A stretch of 64,000 bases of DNA. Origin: Clostridiaceae bacterium Marseille-Q4143 (GTDB lineage: Bacteria > Bacillota > Clostridia > Lachnospirales > Lachnospiraceae). A program made the translations under genes and the position numbers. The stretch lies in assembly GCA_018228645.1 (NCBI GenBank), contig CP073693.1, positions 2,490,416 through 2,554,415 on the forward strand, given 5' to 3'. The notes below the pieces were generated by a model. It worked only from the letters and a program-made list of their open reading frames with translations. It searched no databases and was not told the DNA's origin. Positions 19,607 to 28,903 of this stretch are shown in pieces; position 1 is the stretch's first letter; each line of letters starts with the position of its first letter.

Positions 19607-20598
19607 CCAGCAAATCCCCGGTGCGAAGCTGTGAGGATGTGGACGAAGCGGCACTTTCCTATGCAGAAGTCAAGGCACTTGCCACAGGTAATCCCTACAT
19701 AAAAGAAAAAATGGATCTCGATATTCAGGTATCGAAGCTGAAACTGATGAAGGCAAACCATACCAGTCAGAAGTACAGGCTGGAGGATAACATCACACAA
19801 CATTATCCGCATCAGATCGCCATTTTCAAGGAGCGTATCGAAGGCTTTACCGCTGATATGAATAAATATGCGAAAAATAAGCCGGAGGATAAGGAGCAGT
19901 TCTTTATGCAGGTGGGTGGAAAATCATACACCGACAAAAAGGAAGCTGGAACTGCAATCATAGCCATGTGTAAGGAGATTAAAGGCATCAATGCCAGTGC
20001 AGATGTAGGTGAATATCTTGGATTTAAGCTGAATGTAACCTTTGATTCTTTTAACAATAAATTTGTGATGAATGTCAAAGGTGCAATGAGCCACCCGATG
20101 GAAGTCGGCTCTGATCCGCTTGGAAATATCACAAGAATCAACAATGTACTGGAAGCCATGCCTTCACAGCTTGAGGAAGCACAGATGAAGCTATCCAATG
20201 TGAAACATCAGCTTGAAACAGCAAAAGCAGAGGTAGACAAGCCATTTTCACAGGAAGCAGAACTTGCCGAGAAACTGGAGCGTCTGGCAGAGCTTAATTC
20301 TTTACTCAACATGGATGAAAAGGGCGATGATGCGATTGGTATGGATGATGAAGCCGCAGAACCGGAAAAACCACAGGAAACTGTGAAAACAGTGGATAAC
20401 AAAAGGGACGAGGTCGCAGATATGCCAGCAAAGCAGAGTAATCTTGGGAAAACGGCTGTGGGTGGTAAGCTGTCAGACCGACCGGCAGAACGGACTTCAT
20501 TGCAAGAAAAACTCGCAGCAATGAAGGCAAGGGTGTCTGGGACACCTGCAGGAAGGGATGCAGCGGATAAGATAAAGAAAAAAGAAGAAATTTTATAG
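19474..20598 (+). pseudogene. giant helicase, 3' part, separated by the nested element
   Basis: In-frame homology resumes as EGRILRQGNQND, the rest of helicase motif VI, and continues for about 375 residues through the family's C-terminal region (SWQLIENKQKFIGQIMTSKS, then a helical tail). There is no ribosome binding site for this part; the first internal ATG is at 19603. Joined to 1041-8438 it would make a single protein of about 2,840 residues. Precise excision of the nested element might restore the gene. Confidence 0.85.
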
Positions 20599-20622
20599 GA
20601 AAATCTATTTTATTCCTAAGTT

Positions 20623-20712
20623 TATTCCCAACCTGTCAGCATTATTTGGGTTGGGAATATTAAAAAGTGTTATAGCAGTTTATGTAAGGGCAGTCCGTAG
20701 TGGCTGCCTTTT
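20623..20712 (+). terminator. two hairpins between conjugation genes
   Basis: TATTCCCAACC (20623-20633) and GGTTGGGAATA (20649-20659) form an 11-bp stem without a T tract. GGCAG (20689-20693) and CTGCC (20704-20708) form a short stem followed by TTTT. They may limit read-through into the next gene. Confidence 0.45.
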
Positions 20713-20735
20713 ATCGTACAAGATGGAGGTCGTTT

Positions 20736-23700
20736 ATGGCAGACAACAATACAGAAAAACAGCGTGTGCAGGAGCTTACGAACAAACTGGAGCAGGGATT
20801 GCAGGACTTATTCAACAGCGATAGTTACCGCAATTATCTTAGTACAATGTCAAAATTTCATAATTACAGTTTTAACAACACGCTCTTAATTGCGATGCAA
20901 AAGCCTGACGCTACGTTAGTGGCCGGATACAAGGCTTGGCAGAAAAATTTTGAGCGTCATGTAAATAAAGGGGAAAAGGCAATCCGTATCCTTGCACCTG
21001 CACCCTATAAAATCAAAGAGGAGAGGGACAAGATTGATCCGGTCACACAAGAACTTTTACTTGATAAAGACGGAAATCCGCAGAAAGAGGAAGTCGAGAT
21101 AACAATTCCGGCATTCCGGGCAGTATCTGTTTTTGATGTGGCGCAGACAGACGGAAAGCCGATACCGGAACTTGCGGCAAAGGAGCTTCTTTCAGATGTG
21201 GAAGGGTATCAGGATATGATTCGTGCAGTAGAAGCCATTTCACCAGTACCGATTGAACTGGAGGAGATAGCCGGAGATTCCAAAGGCTACTATGACAGGG
21301 AAGCAAAGCGGATTGCGGTACAGGAAAACATGAGCGAGAGCCAGACATTAAAGACCATGATTCATGAGGTGGCTCATTCCAAGCTGCACAGCAAGGAAGT
21401 GGAGCAGGATGAGCAGATGCGAAAAGACCGCAACACTAAAGAGGTGGAAGCGGAGAGCATAGCTTATACGGTATGTCAGCATTTTGGAGTGGACACTTCC
21501 GATTATTCCTTTGGATATATTGCCGGATGGAGCAGTGGCAGAGATACCAAGGAACTGAGAGCTTCCATGGATACGATACGGAGGACAGCTTCGGAGTTGA
21601 TTACCGGGATAGAGGAACAATTACAGGAATTACAAAGGAACAGGGAAGTATCACAGGAACAGACAAAGGAAAGTATTCTCCTCATACAGAATACGGACCT
21701 TTCAGAGTTCAGTCTGCTTGATGTATATGGCATGGACAGACCAGAACTGATGCAGGCATTGTCAGAAATGACAGACGATGACAAGTTGAGCATACAGGCA
21801 TATTTGGAAAGCAGGGGTGCATGGACAACGGAAATCGGCAATCAGGATTCCAGAGAGTACGGAGAGTATCATCTGGATGTGCGTTATAACACGGATACAG
21901 ATGAGCTGATTGATATGAAGGAGAGAAAGGCAGTCTATGATAAGGCAATGGAGCCGATCAATGCCGATGATGTGGTTGTTAAGTTCGCTTCCATTTTTGA
22001 AAGCGAATGGGAGGTTTTGAAAATCACAAATATGTTAAGGGATGATGTCGGAAAAATGCTTAAAGATATGGCTTCTCTTGATGAAAAAGAATGGGATGGC
22101 AATTACCTTTCATATATGGAAAAACAGGGAGCGGAAATCACGTTACTTGCGTCCAGTAGTAAGGAATTAAATGGAAATATGCCGGACTTTTGGGATTATG
22201 AATACGATTTTGATGCAGGTCTGACGGATGCGGAGGAATTGTCTGTCATGCAACAGGCAGAGCATATCATTAACCGTTTGGAGCATGGACAGCCTGCCTT
22301 TTCCGATGATGAAAGAAATCTGATTGTGAATTATGCGTATAAGCTGGGGGATATGGAGAAAACAAGGGAGCTTGCAGAACATATCTATGCACAGGAAGTG
22401 GATGGAAATCAGGATGTCGCATTAGCAGTGATTGATGCACAGGCAGAAATTGACGCACTTCCGGATAGCATGGTCAGCATATCCGAAATGCAGGAATATG
22501 GCTATACGTGGAATGAAATGCTTCCGTTGACGCAGGAGAGAGCATTGGAACTGTTCGATGGTGACTTGCCTGTGTATCTTCTGCATACGGATGGTTCAGA
22601 GACTACCGTATCCGACAGAAAACAGATTGAGAAACATGACGGGATGTGCGGAATAGAAAAAGGGGACTGGCAGAATGAACGGAAACTTCGCATGATGCAG
22701 GAAGAATTATCAGAGAGTGATTCCAACAGGGAAGCACAGCTTTTGTATGGAAATACCGATAAATATGGAATTTTCCAGTTAAAGGATGATCCGGAACTGG
22801 ATAAGTTCCGTTTTGAGGGAACGGAAAGCCTGAAGCGTATGGGAATAACCAAAGACAATTTTAATGCGGTATTGCCGGAAAATTATAAACTGGTGTATTT
22901 GGGCGAATTGTCAGAATTGCAGGGACAGACGCAATCGGAAACACTGGAAGCAATCTATACAAAGTTCAATATTGATCATCCGGCAGATTATAAGGCTCAT
23001 TCGCTTTCAGTCAGCGACATTGTAGTATTGCATGAGGATGGCGAGAACAGCGCACACTTTGTTGATTCTTTTGGATTTACGGAACTGCCGAAATTTATGC
23101 TGACATTGGAAGGCAAGGAGAACGAAATACAGACAGAGCTTGCGGTACATATCGCAGACCGTTATATCCTGATGCATGAATGTGATGAGGGATATGATTA
23201 CTCCATTCTGAATGAGCAGTATCATTTACTAGATGGCGGTGTTTATGACAACCCGGATATTACCATTCAGCGTGCAATGGATATGGTGATTGCAGACCTG
23301 AAAGAACCACGCTTTTCAGCGGTTACAGAGCAGTATTATCGTGATGAATTTTTGCAGGGCGAGGTGTATGCAGGTTCCGAAGCGGAGATTGTTGATTTTG
23401 AGGAACTATCTGAAAAAGCAGAGGAAGTGGAACAGGCAGACTTGGAAGCAAAGCAGGCAGAATTTAGAGAGAACAATCCGGATGTGGTTGCAGATTTTCG
23501 GGCAAAGACAGAGGAATTGTTTCATAGTCTGGACGGACAGAGTGCAGATGACATAGAAAAGATGGTATATGCCTATGTGCAGTCACAGATAGATGAGTAC
23601 GGTCTGGATGCAGAGATTGTGGATGTGGTTGTAGCCGGGAGCCGTTGCAGAGGTATCGAAAAGGAAAATTCTGATCTGGATGTGGTTGTGGAATACATCG

Positions 23701-24797
23701 GTTCCACCAGAGAAGATGATCTTTTTAATCTGCTTCATGAGGATAGTATTTACATCGCAGGTATTCAGGTAGATATTAACCCGATTACAGAGGGAAAAAC
23801 TGGAACGCTGGAGACATATCTGCCGGAGGTAGAAACCTATCTGCAGGAGAAGGCACAGCAGGAGCAGATCAATAATCAGCTTGTCACACAGGGCAGAGAA
23901 GTTGTGCAGGAACAAAACGCACTTGCATCAGAAGAAAAAGTGCTGTCTGAACTGGAAAAAGAACCTATGGTTGAGCCGGAGACAGTCCATATCACATTTA
24001 CGGTTGCGGAGTGTGGAGAATTTCATAATATGGGTGAATACCATGAGGGCATTGAAACGATAGAGGAAGCAATGAAACTTTATAATGCTATTGATCCGTC
24101 CCGTATGCATGGGATTCCTTCGATTGGTGTCAATATGCACATTGAGGGGACAGAAGAATGGGAAGATGAGGAAGCAGATATTGTCAGAGGGAATTGCATA
24201 GATGTGGATTTTCTGAATTACACACCAGAGCTTCGGGATACTCCCACAGTGCAGGATGCACTTAAAAAACTGATTGCGGCATATCCGGAGAAAGAGGTCA
24301 ATGACCGGGAGACAAAAGAAACGAAGATACAGACGCTTGCGGCAGAACTTGATCAGTTATCCTATGATATTGACACTTTTGAATATAGAGACTTGGTACC
24401 GGACAGGGAAGCACAGGTTCAGATGATTGCAAATGATATAAGAAGCGGCAATGTGAAGCCATTACAGATTTTTTTGCAGACATCTATTGATGGGGGAATT
24501 GACGAGGACAGTGAAAGACAGGCAAAAGAGCTGATTGCTAAGCTGGCAGAATATAAGCCGCTTGCCAAGATCGAGGAGCTGGAGGAGCAGAATTATAACA
24601 TGATTGATGACAGGCTTAATAATGGTGTGGAGAAATTCAATCGTGAAGAAGAAAAGAAAGAACAGCAGGAAAAACCGCAGGCACGTTCTTCCTTAAAGGA
24701 GCGGCTTGTAGCCAAGCAGAAGGAAGTAGCACAAGGAAAGAATAAAGATGCTAAAGAGCAGGATAAGACTAAAAAAACGAACAGGGAGGAGATATAG
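20736..24797 (+). CDS. large polyvalent conjugative protein: ArdC-like, metallopeptidase-like and nucleotidyltransferase domains
   Basis: ATG 20736 is chosen for the GGAGG 8 bases upstream. The 1,353-residue protein starts with an ArdC/LtrC-like ssDNA-binding domain (NYSFNNTLLIAMQKPDATLV, about 40-60), then a zinc-metallopeptidase-like motif HEVAHSKLH (about 209) of the IrrE/ImmA type. After several acidic repeat-like modules there is a nucleotidyltransferase signature (GSRCRGI ... DLDVVVEY, about 965-985), and later helical LPD-type modules. Such many-domain proteins are thought to enter the recipient with the transferred strand and protect it; that is inference. It is a neighbour of the helicase gene, as in other clostridial elements. 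Confidence 0.8.
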   Translation: MADNNTEKQRVQELTNKLEQGLQDLFNSDSYRNYLSTMSKFHNYSFNNTLLIAMQKPDATLVAGYKAWQKNFERHVNKGEKAIRILAPAPYKIKEERDKIDPVTQELLLDKDGNPQKEEVEITIPAFRAVSVFDVAQTDGKPIPELAAKELLSDVEGYQDMIRAVEAISPVPIELEEIAGDSKGYYDREAKRIAVQENMSESQTLKTMIHEVAHSKLHSKEVEQDEQMRKDRNTKEVEAESIAYTVCQHFGVDTSDYSFGYIAGWSSGRDTKELRASMDTIRRTASELITGIEEQLQELQRNREVSQEQTKESILLIQNTDLSEFSLLDVYGMDRPELMQALSEMTDDDKLSIQAYLESRGAWTTEIGNQDSREYGEYHLDVRYNTDTDELIDMKERKAVYDKAMEPINADDVVVKFASIFESEWEVLKITNMLRDDVGKMLKDMASLDEKEWDGNYLSYMEKQGAEITLLASSSKELNGNMPDFWDYEYDFDAGLTDAEELSVMQQAEHIINRLEHGQPAFSDDERNLIVNYAYKLGDMEKTRELAEHIYAQEVDGNQDVALAVIDAQAEIDALPDSMVSISEMQEYGYTWNEMLPLTQERALELFDGDLPVYLLHTDGSETTVSDRKQIEKHDGMCGIEKGDWQNERKLRMMQEELSESDSNREAQLLYGNTDKYGIFQLKDDPELDKFRFEGTESLKRMGITKDNFNAVLPENYKLVYLGELSELQGQTQSETLEAIYTKFNIDHPADYKAHSLSVSDIVVLHEDGENSAHFVDSFGFTELPKFMLTLEGKENEIQTELAVHIADRYILMHECDEGYDYSILNEQYHLLDGGVYDNPDITIQRAMDMVIADLKEPRFSAVTEQYYRDEFLQGEVYAGSEAEIVDFEELSEKAEEVEQADLEAKQAEFRENNPDVVADFRAKTEELFHSLDGQSADDIEKMVYAYVQSQIDEYGLDAEIVDVVVAGSRCRGIEKENSDLDVVVEYIGSTREDDLFNLLHEDSIYIAGIQVDINPITEGKTGTLETYLPEVETYLQEKAQQEQINNQLVTQGREVVQEQNALASEEKVLSELEKEPMVEPETVHITFTVAECGEFHNMGEYHEGIETIEEAMKLYNAIDPSRMHGIPSIGVNMHIEGTEEWEDEEADIVRGNCIDVDFLNYTPELRDTPTVQDALKKLIAAYPEKEVNDRETKETKIQTLAAELDQLSYDIDTFEYRDLVPDREAQVQMIANDIRSGNVKPLQIFLQTSIDGGIDEDSERQAKELIAKLAEYKPLAKIEELEEQNYNMIDDRLNNGVEKFNREEEKKEQQEKPQARSSLKERLVAKQKEVAQGKNKDAKEQDKTKKTNREEI

Positions 24798-24801
24798 GAA
24801 T

Positions 24802-25008
24802 ATGAATAATCTATTTACGGTAGAAGAAACGAATTTGATATGTATTTTCCAGAGTGACAGCAGGGCAAAGGTTATAGAGGGCATTCATAAGGCAATGAAA
24901 CATATCGACGATGATGAACTTTTAGAATTGTCGGTGCGTGTGGCAGGAAAACTGGAAAGCATAGGTGATGAAGAATATGCCAGATTAGTGTTGGAAGCGG
25001 CAGAATAA
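24802..25008 (+). CDS. transposon-transfer assisting (TTRAP-like) protein
   Basis: A 68-residue acidic helical protein (begins MNNLFTVEETNLICIFQS) resembling the small TTRAP-type proteins of clostridial conjugative transposons. It starts 4 bases after the polyvalent gene's stop with GGAGG upstream, so it is in the same operon. The biochemical role is not known. Confidence 0.7.
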   Translation: MNNLFTVEETNLICIFQSDSRAKVIEGIHKAMKHIDDDELLELSVRVAGKLESIGDEEYARLVLEAAE

Positions 25009-25014
25009 AAATAT

Positions 25015-25053
25015 GGTAGTCATTAGGTGCCCCTTTTGACTACCGTTTTTTTG
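25015..25053 (+). terminator. intrinsic terminator of the conjugation operon
   Basis: GGTAGTCA (25015-25022) and TGACTACC (25037-25044) are followed by GTTTTTTT. Confidence 0.8.
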
Positions 25054-25065
25054 TTAAAAATTAAA

Positions 25066-25091
25066 GAGGAGCCGGATCACTCCGACTCCTC
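25066..25091. terminator. hairpin at the end of the Abi gene
   Basis: An 11-bp stem with one mismatch (GAGGAGCCGGA and TCCGACTCCTC) around TCAC. It lies between converging genes. A minus-strand T tract is not close, so its role is uncertain. Confidence 0.4.
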
Positions 25092-25164
25092 CAAGTATGT
25101 GTCCGCAAACACATACCCCAATTGCTATCTATAATATACTATAGGCAGGTAAAATATGCAAGCA

Positions 25165-26154
25165 TTATATGGAATTTTTTAAGATGTTTAAGCGAGAGAA
25201 CAAATCAGGATGAATCGAAATAGCTGAAACATTCGGGTTTACAGAAGATTCGTATTCTCTTGTAATCTTTTCAAATTCACGGATGAATGATTTGATCTCT
25301 GTTTTAGAGACTTTCAGTAATTTTAAGTAGTAACAGATAAGGATGATGTAATCGCCGATTGTTTTGAAATTTATGTACGGCATCCCCATTTCTAAAATCA
25401 GGCATTGTTTCATTGGTCTTGAAGGGTCCATTTTTTTGAAACGGGTATCATATACCACATCGTTGTGAGCAATGGCATTTCTTAAATCTTTTAAGGCATA
25501 TACATATTTATAAAGTAATTCCCGGTAAGTATCACTTGATAGATTGATGCCGATTGCACGGGATACTTTTTCACGCATATCAATGGTCAGGCATGAAAGC
25601 AAATATCCAAAATCGCCCATAGTGAGAATTTCAAATATTGCCCATAAAGGAACTTCATTGTAATTGACATTATTGTAAAAATGAGTGATTTTCGGATTCT
25701 CTTTTCGGTATGCAGCAGCAATGGCATTTTGTATGGAGCCTTGAAGATTTAGTTTGTTGTTCTGGTATTTCTTTTTTATATCTTCACGGGTTCCGGCTGG
25801 TGCATTTTTGTAGCTGCTGATTGCTTTATCGTACATATCATAGATACTGCTGGAATCAATTTCTGACATAATGGTGTTCAAAGCAATATTTTTAAGCGCA
25901 GTTTCTATAAACATCATTTTTCCATATAAAAGAGATTTTAATTTTGTATCATATTGAATGGTTGCGTTAATCTCATTATATGAAGTGAATGGAAGTCTGT
26001 TAGAGGAAGATACAAAAAAACGGTATCCTTTATATCCATGAAAATATCCGGTATTGATGAGCTGTTGTTTTTGTGAACTTCCTGAGATGGAAATTCCATT
26101 ATCCCTAAGATGCCGCATTAAAGCATCGGGTGATTTATAATCTGTATTTGCCAT
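25165..26154 (-). CDS. Abi_2-family abortive infection protein
   Basis: A 329-residue protein with the Abi_2 (AbiD/AbiF-like) layout: an N-terminal segment in which a HTH-like helix (DALMRHLRDNGISI) precedes a phage-abortion core, and a C-terminal HEPN-type motif RNAIAHN (Rx4H) around residue 225. Members of this family are anti-phage effectors and probable RNases. AGGAG lies 6 bases before the ATG. The gene is on the opposite strand to the conjugation operon, next to the relaxase, as cargo of the element. Confidence 0.8.
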   Translation of the reverse strand: MANTDYKSPDALMRHLRDNGISISGSSQKQQLINTGYFHGYKGYRFFVSSSNRLPFTSYNEINATIQYDTKLKSLLYGKMMFIETALKNIALNTIMSEIDSSSIYDMYDKAISSYKNAPAGTREDIKKKYQNNKLNLQGSIQNAIAAAYRKENPKITHFYNNVNYNEVPLWAIFEILTMGDFGYLLSCLTIDMREKVSRAIGINLSSDTYRELLYKYVYALKDLRNAIAHNDVVYDTRFKKMDPSRPMKQCLILEMGMPYINFKTIGDYIILICYYLKLLKVSKTEIKSFIREFEKITREYESSVNPNVSAISIHPDLFSRLNILKNSI

Positions 26155-26216
26155 AGTCTCTCCTAAACATTTGTAATAATAAATTAAGTATAATACATGC
26201 GTTAAACATTAACAAG

Positions 26217-27587
26217 CTACAAGATGGGATTATTCTTTTTCCTGGACTGCTCTGAGGTAAAATCGGGCTGTGTCTGACCGAGGTATTGATTCAGATTTTC
26301 CAGTTTTCGGTTTAATGATTGAACCTCTTTTTCACAGTTCTTGTAGGTGGAAGTCAGTTCATTTTTCTGTTTCATTAGTTCCTGATATTCCGCTTTTAGC
26401 TTATCAACATTCAATCCTTTTAAGTTTATCCCAGTCTGCTCAAGTACACGTCGTGCACCGCCATATAGAATGAGCTGGCTTTCGTATCGGCGGAAATATG
26501 CGTCTGGATTCTTTGACTTTTTGTAGGCGATGTGATAGGAGCGGTTGGTTTTGTACTGCTCGGCATATTTGATGATTTCTGCAAGGTCTTTCATGTGGTG
26601 TTCCAGTTTCACAACGCTCTGTTTGGCAGATTTTCCGGCTTCGGTTTTCACAGTAATCTGATGCTTCAGATCGGAGAGAGAACCAACTTCATTATAGCTT
26701 TGTGTAGCAATCTTCAAATTCTCGATAGTTGCCCATTGCTGAAGTCCGGGACTGTTTTGAAATTTTTCATCCGAGGTATCAATGAGCCTGCGGGCAGAGT
26801 AGTCTTTTTTCGGAATGACAGATTTTCGCTCATGCTTCATTTCGATGCGTTCCCGGATACGCTCCTTTGTGTATTCCTTACCCAAAGACTTCGCACTGCC
26901 ACGCACAAAACGTTCTTTATCAAGAGGGCGGAATGAGATGTATTTGGCAGCTCCTTCTTCAAAAGTTTCCCCTTTGATTTCATACCCTTTGGCTCTCATC
27001 AGAAGCAGAAATTCTTCGTAAGTGGAAGCCGACTTGATGCAGAAATTGATGTCCTTTCTGATCTGCGTTTTCCATGCAGAACCGTTCTGCTCAGACTGCC
27101 ATTCTTTGTACTTTCTGCCACGCTGCGCACCCGGAATGATGACGGAAAGATTGTGTTCCTTGCACAGCTCATCACTCAGATTCCGGATGTGGTAATAGGA
27201 CTGTTTGCAGTCGTGATATTTGTTATGCTCGATGTTATCAGCAGCACAAAATATGATGTGATTATGAATATGTCCTTTATCAATGTGTGTGGTGAGAACA
27301 TACGAATATTTCCCTTCTAAAACCTTGTCAGCAAGTTCTTTTCCAATGCGGTGAGCTTCCTCATAACTGACTTCTCCCGGAGCAAAAGCCTGTATCAGAT
27401 GATAGGCTTTGTTAGGACTGTTTTCCCTGCAATGGTCAAGGGTGTACTTAAAGTCAATCGCTGCTGTTTCTGGCGCACACGCATAAGATGAAACATAGAT
27501 TTGCTCATCAGTTTTGTCGGGGTTGCAGATGTAATCTATTGCTTTATCAATGGTTGCTTTGATAGCATGGATTTTTGTGTATGCCAT
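26217..27587 (-). CDS. MobP-type relaxase of the conjugative element
   Basis: A 456-residue relaxase: an N-terminal domain with catalytic Tyr candidates in the first 20 residues, a metal-binding HIDKGHIHNH motif (about 102-111), and a C-terminal coiled coil (EVQSLNRKLENLNQYL). It should nick the oriT near 27.9 to 28.2 kb to begin transfer. The start overlaps mobC by 52 bases, indicating coupled translation. A remnant of a related relaxase lies at about 48.2 kb. Confidence 0.85.
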   Translation of the reverse strand: MAYTKIHAIKATIDKAIDYICNPDKTDEQIYVSSYACAPETAAIDFKYTLDHCRENSPNKAYHLIQAFAPGEVSYEEAHRIGKELADKVLEGKYSYVLTTHIDKGHIHNHIIFCAADNIEHNKYHDCKQSYYHIRNLSDELCKEHNLSVIIPGAQRGRKYKEWQSEQNGSAWKTQIRKDINFCIKSASTYEEFLLLMRAKGYEIKGETFEEGAAKYISFRPLDKERFVRGSAKSLGKEYTKERIRERIEMKHERKSVIPKKDYSARRLIDTSDEKFQNSPGLQQWATIENLKIATQSYNEVGSLSDLKHQITVKTEAGKSAKQSVVKLEHHMKDLAEIIKYAEQYKTNRSYHIAYKKSKNPDAYFRRYESQLILYGGARRVLEQTGINLKGLNVDKLKAEYQELMKQKNELTSTYKNCEKEVQSLNRKLENLNQYLGQTQPDFTSEQSRKKNNPIL

Positions 27588-27877
27588 ACTTCATTCATCA
27601 ACTCCTTTACTTCATTCATATCGTCCTGATAGATGTTTCCGGTACTGTTTATCCGCTTTGCAATCTGGTTCAGACTGGAACTGATTCGTCCAAGCTCTGT
27701 ATTATAATTTCGCAGATAACTGTAATCGACATCATACACATATCCATATAAAACCAGCTTGCGTAAGAAAGCTGACATGCTTTTCATGCCGGATGCTTTG
27801 AACTTGGTATTGAGAATGTACTGCTCATCATCACTGAGATAAAATTGCACCGGATTGGTGCGGTTTCTGTTTGCCAT
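27536..27877 (-). CDS. MobC-like relaxosome accessory protein
   Basis: A 113-residue protein with an N-terminal ribbon-helix-helix-like segment (VQFYLSDDEQYILNTKF) and the MobC signature region ELGRISSSLNQIAKRINSTG. Such proteins bind oriT and help the relaxase nick. AAGGA lies upstream of ATG. It is the first gene of the minus-strand mob operon. Confidence 0.8.
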   Translation of the reverse strand: MANRNRTNPVQFYLSDDEQYILNTKFKASGMKSMSAFLRKLVLYGYVYDVDYSYLRNYNTELGRISSSLNQIAKRINSTGNIYQDDMNEVKELMNEVWHTQKSMLSKQPLIKQ

Positions 27878-28217
27878 TGAGTCACGTCCTTTCTAAATTT
27901 GGGTACAAAAAAACTGCTGTAAAATGTTCGATTTTTACAACAGTCTGTTTCATGTTTTATTCAATTTTGGGTGTAATTACCCATAGCAAATTGTAGCAAA
28001 GACGGTAGGAAAGGTCAAGGTATTCCACCGGAAAACCGAAGAAAAATCAAGAGAGGGTTAGGGATACTTCCCTATGGAAATTCAACCACACAGACGATAG
28101 GAAAGTGTGGGGGATTTCGCCTGTGTCATGACACAGGCAGTGCTTGCTAAGGTTGTTTTTGGCACTCCTGGAGGGTGTGCCGGATGCTTCATTAGTTTAG
28201 AAAAAGTAAATAAAGAC
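27878..28217. other. non-coding region, candidate oriT of the conjugative element
   Basis: About 340 bases without a gene, between the divergent mobC and bla-type operons. It holds a hairpin (27913-27924 with 27933-27944) that, read leftward, is followed by seven T residues just ahead of mobC; an inverted repeat TGGGT/ACCCA (27968-27983) inside a larger imperfect one; and a perfect 20-bp palindrome at 28119-28138 (GCCTGTGTCATGACACAGGC). Position and hairpins fit an oriT, but I recognise no nick consensus. Confidence 0.5.
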
Positions 28218-28246
28218 TTGACGTTTAAATCTTACACGCGTAAGAT
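28218..28246 (+). promoter_or_regulatory. promoter with BlaI-type operator 1
   Basis: TTGACG at 28218-28223, a 17-base spacer, TAAGAT at 28241-28246. The perfect inverted repeat TCTTAC-ACGC-GTAAGA (28230-28245) covers the -10 box, the expected place for a BlaI repressor. Confidence 0.8.
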
Positions 28247-28294
28247 ATAGGGTGATATCAATTTCAAATTTTAAAAAGGAATGGAGGAAGGCAC

Positions 28295-28804
28295 ATGAAG
28301 ATACAGAGAAAAATATGGAACTATATATTGATATTTGTACTTGGTATGATGGGCATGATTACAATTATCTTCTTTTTAGTTGAGAAATTGCTGGGGGACG
28401 GGAGATGTTATATACCGCAGAGTGCAATTATGATTGCTTTGATGTTATGCGTGTTTTGGCAGATAGCATTGATAACAGTGGCATGTCTGTTAGGAAGGCG
28501 GATTAAAAAGATTTTTCATGGTGTAGTCAAAATGATGATGACGATAGTAACCGTTTCCGGTACTCTTTGTCTTGTTTTGTTTCTCGCATGGAATTGGTTG
28601 ATATATAGTTTTAAGTTTGATGAAAAAGTAGAGCAATATGATGAACATATCGCTTTATATGTGAATAATACATTTGTAAGAACCAGATTTAGATATCCGC
28701 ATTATATGTATGAAGAAAACTGGTTAATCATGAGAACGTTAAGTGATGATGAATTGCAGGAGGCAGTTTTGAAATATGGTGATCCAGATGATTATTATAA
28801 TTAA
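28295..28804 (+). CDS. small membrane protein of the BlaI regulon
   Basis: A 169-residue protein with three predicted membrane segments (about residues 10-30, 43-65, 80-105) and a C-terminal extracellular or cytosolic domain ending in an acidic tail (DPDDYYN). GGAGG lies 8 bases before ATG. I do not recognise the family. It is the first gene behind operator 1, so it should be induced with the penicillin-binding protein by BlaR1 signalling. Confidence 0.65.
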   Translation: MKIQRKIWNYILIFVLGMMGMITIIFFLVEKLLGDGRCYIPQSAIMIALMLCVFWQIALITVACLLGRRIKKIFHGVVKMMMTIVTVSGTLCLVLFLAWNWLIYSFKFDEKVEQYDEHIALYVNNTFVRTRFRYPHYMYEENWLIMRTLSDDELQEAVLKYGDPDDYYN

Positions 28805-28874
28805 CATAGGAAATTTGATGGAATTTATAGATTCAAATTTTTGAAATACAATGGGAAAATTTTTTAAATTGAAA

Positions 28875-28890
28875 TCTTACAACTGTAAGA
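28875..28890 (+). promoter_or_regulatory. BlaI-type operator 2
   Basis: The perfect inverted repeat TCTTAC-AACT-GTAAGA ends 4 bases before the AGGAG of the penicillin-binding protein gene. A TTGAAA/TTAAAT promoter-like pair lies just upstream. Confidence 0.8.
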
Positions 28891-28903
28891 AAAAGGAGAT
28901 GCT

